Positions 12,591-15,008 of a DNA stretch of 15,008 nt are shown one piece after another. The notes below the pieces were generated by a model, which did not search any database, was not told the origin of the DNA, and saw only the letters and a program-made list of their open reading frames with translations. Origin of the DNA: Nitrospinota bacterium (lineage in GTDB: Bacteria > Nitrospinota > Nitrospinia > Nitrospinales > VA-1); assembly GCA_022567815.1 (NCBI GenBank), contig JADFGI010000028.1, forward strand, positions 1 through 15,008, read 5' to 3'. The position numbers and the translations under genes were made by a program. Numbering within the stretch: the first letter of the stretch is position 1; every line of letters starts with the position of its first letter.

Positions 12591-14909
12591 ATGGCGAAAG
12601 AAAAAGTTTCCGACATTCAAGTGGAGCTGGAGACCCGGTTTCTCACCTACGCGCTGTCAACCATCGTTTCACGCTCGCTTCCCGATGTTCGCGACGGATT
12701 AAAACCCATTCATCGAAGAATCCTGTATGCCATGAACAGCATGGGAGTTACAGCCGCCGCAAAGCATGTGAAATCGGCAAGAATTATCGGGGAAGTACTG
12801 GGAAAATACCATCCGCATGGCGACGCGTCCACCTATGAGTCGATGGTCCGAATGGCTCAGGATTTTTCTCTGCGCTACCCATTGGTGGACGGTAAGGGAA
12901 ATTTTGGTTCCCTGGACGGCGACCCACCCGCCGCCTATCGTTATACCGAGGGAAGACTGCAATCGATTTCCGCCTTCATGTTGCAGGATCTCAAAAAGGA
13001 CACCGTCGATTTCCAGCGAAATTATGACAACACCTTGAATGAACCTATGGTTCTTCCTTCGCGGATTCCGAACTTGCTGGTCAATGGCGCATCCGGAATT
13101 GCGGTGGGCATGGCCTGCTCTTTTCCCAGCCACAATCTCAAGGAGGTCATCAAAGCCCTCATCGCTCTTATAGATAATCCCGATGCCACCGTCGTCCACT
13201 TGATGAAACATATTAAAGGACCGGATTTCCCGACGGGCGCAATTATTCTGAATTCCAAAAGCGAAATCCGCAAATTTTACGAAGAAGGTTCCGGCGCCGT
13301 AAAAATGCGCGGCGAATGGACAGAAGAAGATCTTGCCAGGGGAAAGAAAAATATCATCATCACCGCCATTCCCTATGGGGTGAATAAATCCAAAATGATC
13401 GAAAAGATCGCCGAGATTATTATCAGCAAAAAACTGCCGCCCCTGTTGGATATCCGCGATGAAAGCGATGAAAAAATTCGCGTCGTGATGGAGACCAAGG
13501 CCAACGCCGATCTCGACAAGATCATGAGCTACATTTTCAAGCACAGTGAAATGGAATCCAATTTCCAGGTCAATTTCACCTGCCTGAAACCGAGCGGTGA
13601 GCCGGGGCGGTTGTCTCTTTTGGAAATCTGCCAATACTTTCTGGATTTTCGTAAGGAGGTGGTCACCCGGAGGCTGAAGTACGAGCTGATTTTGCTCGAA
13701 AAGCGCCTGCATATTCTCGAAGCGTTTGCCATTATCTTCAATAACCTGGATAAAGCCCTGAAATTGATCCGGTCGTCTAAATCGCGGCAGGAGGCTCACG
13801 AAAAACTGGCAAAAGCCTTTCAACTCGACGACGAACAGACCAGCGCCATTCTCGAAATCCCGCTTTATCGCCTGGTTTCGATGGAGATCAATAAAATCAT
13901 CGCCGAGCAAAAAGAAAAGTTGAAGGAAAAAAAGCGCATCGAAGGAATCCTGCGTTCAAAAAAAAATATATGGGGCGTGGTCAAAGAGGAATTACAGGAA
14001 ATCAGCGAGAAATTTGGTGACAAACGCAAGACCACCATCAAACAGATCGAAAGCGTCGAGTACAACGCCGAAGATTTTATCCAGCACGAGGACGTCTCCC
14101 TGGTCATCAGCAAAAACGGGTGGCTGCGAAAGTTGAAAACCCTGGGAGACCCATCAGCTTTGAAGTTCAAGGAAAACGATGAACTCCTTTTCATACTGAA
14201 AACCAATACCAAAGACCTCGCCGCCTTTTTCACCTCAACCGGAACGTCCTATATCCAAAAAGTTTACAACTTACCCTATACCCGCAGTGGTTTTGGCGAG
14301 CCCATTCAAAATCTTTTCAAATTTTCCGATGGGGAACAGGTCCTGCAAATGATTTCCTTGAATCCCCAGGAATTGTTAACGCAAATCAAACCGGAGCCGG
14401 CAAAAAAATCATCCCGGAAAGTTTTGGCGCCGGACCAGGCCAAACTGGATTTTTCCACCGGCAAGGCGAGTGAAGAATCCCCACTGGGAAATCTCGAGTT
14501 CATGGTCATGAGTGAAATGGGTTACGGTTTCCGCTTCCCCGCGTCAAACCTGACGGAGACCACAAAGTCCGGCAGAAAAATAATGTCCCTGAAACAAGGC
14601 GACCGGATGACCGCTATTTCCCTGGTCCTGAGAGACTTTGTATTCATGGCCACGGTCGATGGAAAAGGATTGGTCATTGCCACCGATCAGGTGTCCCAAC
14701 TCAGCGGGTCGGGTATGGGAGTCAAATTAATGAAAATATCAGACAGCAAACTTGCCGGATTCAAACTTGTCGACAAGAAAGAAAAAATCACCCTTGTCTT
14801 TGAGGGCGGCAATAAAAAGGAAATAACCGTCAAAAGCGTTCCCGTTTATAACCGGGGCAGTCAGGGAGTGATACTTTCCAAACGCAGAAAAATCATCAAC
14901 ATTTTTTAA
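12591..14909 (+). CDS. parC: DNA topoisomerase IV subunit A (type IIA topoisomerase)
   Basis: This is the breakage-reunion subunit that decatenates and relaxes DNA together with ParE. Seen in 772 residues: DGLKPIHRRILYAM (35-48), the quinolone-determining segment HPHGDASTYESMV (74-86), the catalytic tyrosine Tyr118 in YRYTE, a winged-helix and tower core, a long coiled-coil region (about 355-460), and C-terminal beta-pinwheel blades (for example VSLVISKNGWLRKL, FVFMATVDGKGLVIA). No GyrA box (QRRGGKG-type) was found in the C-terminal domain, and the next gene starts like parE, so ParC is favoured over GyrA. At the position of E. coli GyrA Ser83 / ParC Ser80 stands Ala79. No clear Shine-Dalgarno precedes the ATG; a TAA just upstream in frame rules out a longer start. 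Confidence 0.88.
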   Translation: MAKEKVSDIQVELETRFLTYALSTIVSRSLPDVRDGLKPIHRRILYAMNSMGVTAAAKHVKSARIIGEVLGKYHPHGDASTYESMVRMAQDFSLRYPLVDGKGNFGSLDGDPPAAYRYTEGRLQSISAFMLQDLKKDTVDFQRNYDNTLNEPMVLPSRIPNLLVNGASGIAVGMACSFPSHNLKEVIKALIALIDNPDATVVHLMKHIKGPDFPTGAIILNSKSEIRKFYEEGSGAVKMRGEWTEEDLARGKKNIIITAIPYGVNKSKMIEKIAEIIISKKLPPLLDIRDESDEKIRVVMETKANADLDKIMSYIFKHSEMESNFQVNFTCLKPSGEPGRLSLLEICQYFLDFRKEVVTRRLKYELILLEKRLHILEAFAIIFNNLDKALKLIRSSKSRQEAHEKLAKAFQLDDEQTSAILEIPLYRLVSMEINKIIAEQKEKLKEKKRIEGILRSKKNIWGVVKEELQEISEKFGDKRKTTIKQIESVEYNAEDFIQHEDVSLVISKNGWLRKLKTLGDPSALKFKENDELLFILKTNTKDLAAFFTSTGTSYIQKVYNLPYTRSGFGEPIQNLFKFSDGEQVLQMISLNPQELLTQIKPEPAKKSSRKVLAPDQAKLDFSTGKASEESPLGNLEFMVMSEMGYGFRFPASNLTETTKSGRKIMSLKQGDRMTAISLVLRDFVFMATVDGKGLVIATDQVSQLSGSGMGVKLMKISDSKLAGFKLVDKKEKITLVFEGGNKKEITVKSVPVYNRGSQGVILSKRRKIINIF

Positions 14910-14921
14910 AGTAAAGAAGCG

Positions 14922-15008
14922 ATGACAACCTACAACGCAGACAACATTCAAATCCTCGAAGGACTGGAGCCGGTTCGGCGGCGTCCCGGAATGTATATAG
15001 GATCGACT
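14922..15008 (+). CDS. parE: DNA topoisomerase IV subunit B, 5' end only
   Basis: Twenty-nine codons are visible before the window ends. They include NIQILEGLEPVRRRPGMYIG, the N-terminal ATP-lid region of the GyrB/ParE ATPase subunit. The form LEPVRxRPGMYIG is more usual in ParE than in GyrB, and the gene follows parC after 12 bp, so the two form an operon. A weak AAAGAAG precedes the ATG. With so little sequence, GyrB cannot be ruled out. Confidence 0.82.
   Translation, partial: MTTYNADNIQILEGLEPVRRRPGMYIGST

Noticed and set aside
12699..13910. 403-codon minus-strand frame inside parC
   Set aside because: It is antisense to an intact topoisomerase gene and has no family motifs or ribosome binding site; a frame mirrored by the codon bias of the real gene.

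Overview
The window reads as chromosomal DNA of a free-living Gram-negative bacterium of middling GC. The leuB-asd pairing, the orphan PCP_red-type protein beside an Mrp ATPase and the commonly seen dispersed repeats would fit Nitrospinota or a deltaproteobacterial-type lineage. That placement is an inference of low confidence. No tRNA, rRNA, CRISPR array, transposase or phage structural gene was seen.

Layout. 1-2018 (minus): asd (runs off the left edge) and leuB overlap by 11 bp, with a good sigma70-like promoter at 2115-2142; they make branched-chain and aspartate-family amino acids. 2523-3293 (plus): a soluble GT2 glycosyltransferase. 3602-4348 (minus): truA, starting at a TTG, with an apparent long N-terminal extension that is only translated repeat DNA. 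4527-4758 (minus): a promoter, several hairpins and a strong terminator that look like a small RNA or attenuated leader. 4818-6959 (minus): a HelD-like superfamily 1 helicase. 7462-8798 (plus): a two-gene unit of an Mrp-type P-loop ATPase and a small protein with a two-CxxC zinc-ribbon-like N-terminus and a PCP_red-like C-terminus. 8894-9251: a broken SRPBCC-type gene. 9257-9712 (minus) and 9945-10202 (plus): an XRE regulator divergent from a small unknown gene across a very AT-rich, palindrome-bearing spacer. 10376-11815 (minus): a second, MIP18-containing Mrp translationally coupled to a DUF971 protein. 12591-15008 (plus): parC and the start of parE.

The most distinctive feature is what fills the gaps. 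Blocks of GC-rich triloop hairpins (arms of 5-8 bp, most often with GTA at the tip) recur at 2167-2235, 2477-2518, 4381-4522, 7150-7445 and 12277-12556. They share linkers and shuffle modules. Their arms change in matched pairs while the loop stays, and at 7286-7405 they form three 40-bp tandem units. They stand directly before the starts of the GT2, truA, mrp and parC genes. A different set of widespread-type repeats fills 2253-2381 and 3320-3600.

Working together: the amino-acid genes, truA, the helicase and topoisomerase IV are housekeeping. The two Mrp ATPases, each paired with a small cysteine-rich protein, suggest two parallel iron-sulfur (or metal) delivery modules; this is inferred from family and context only.
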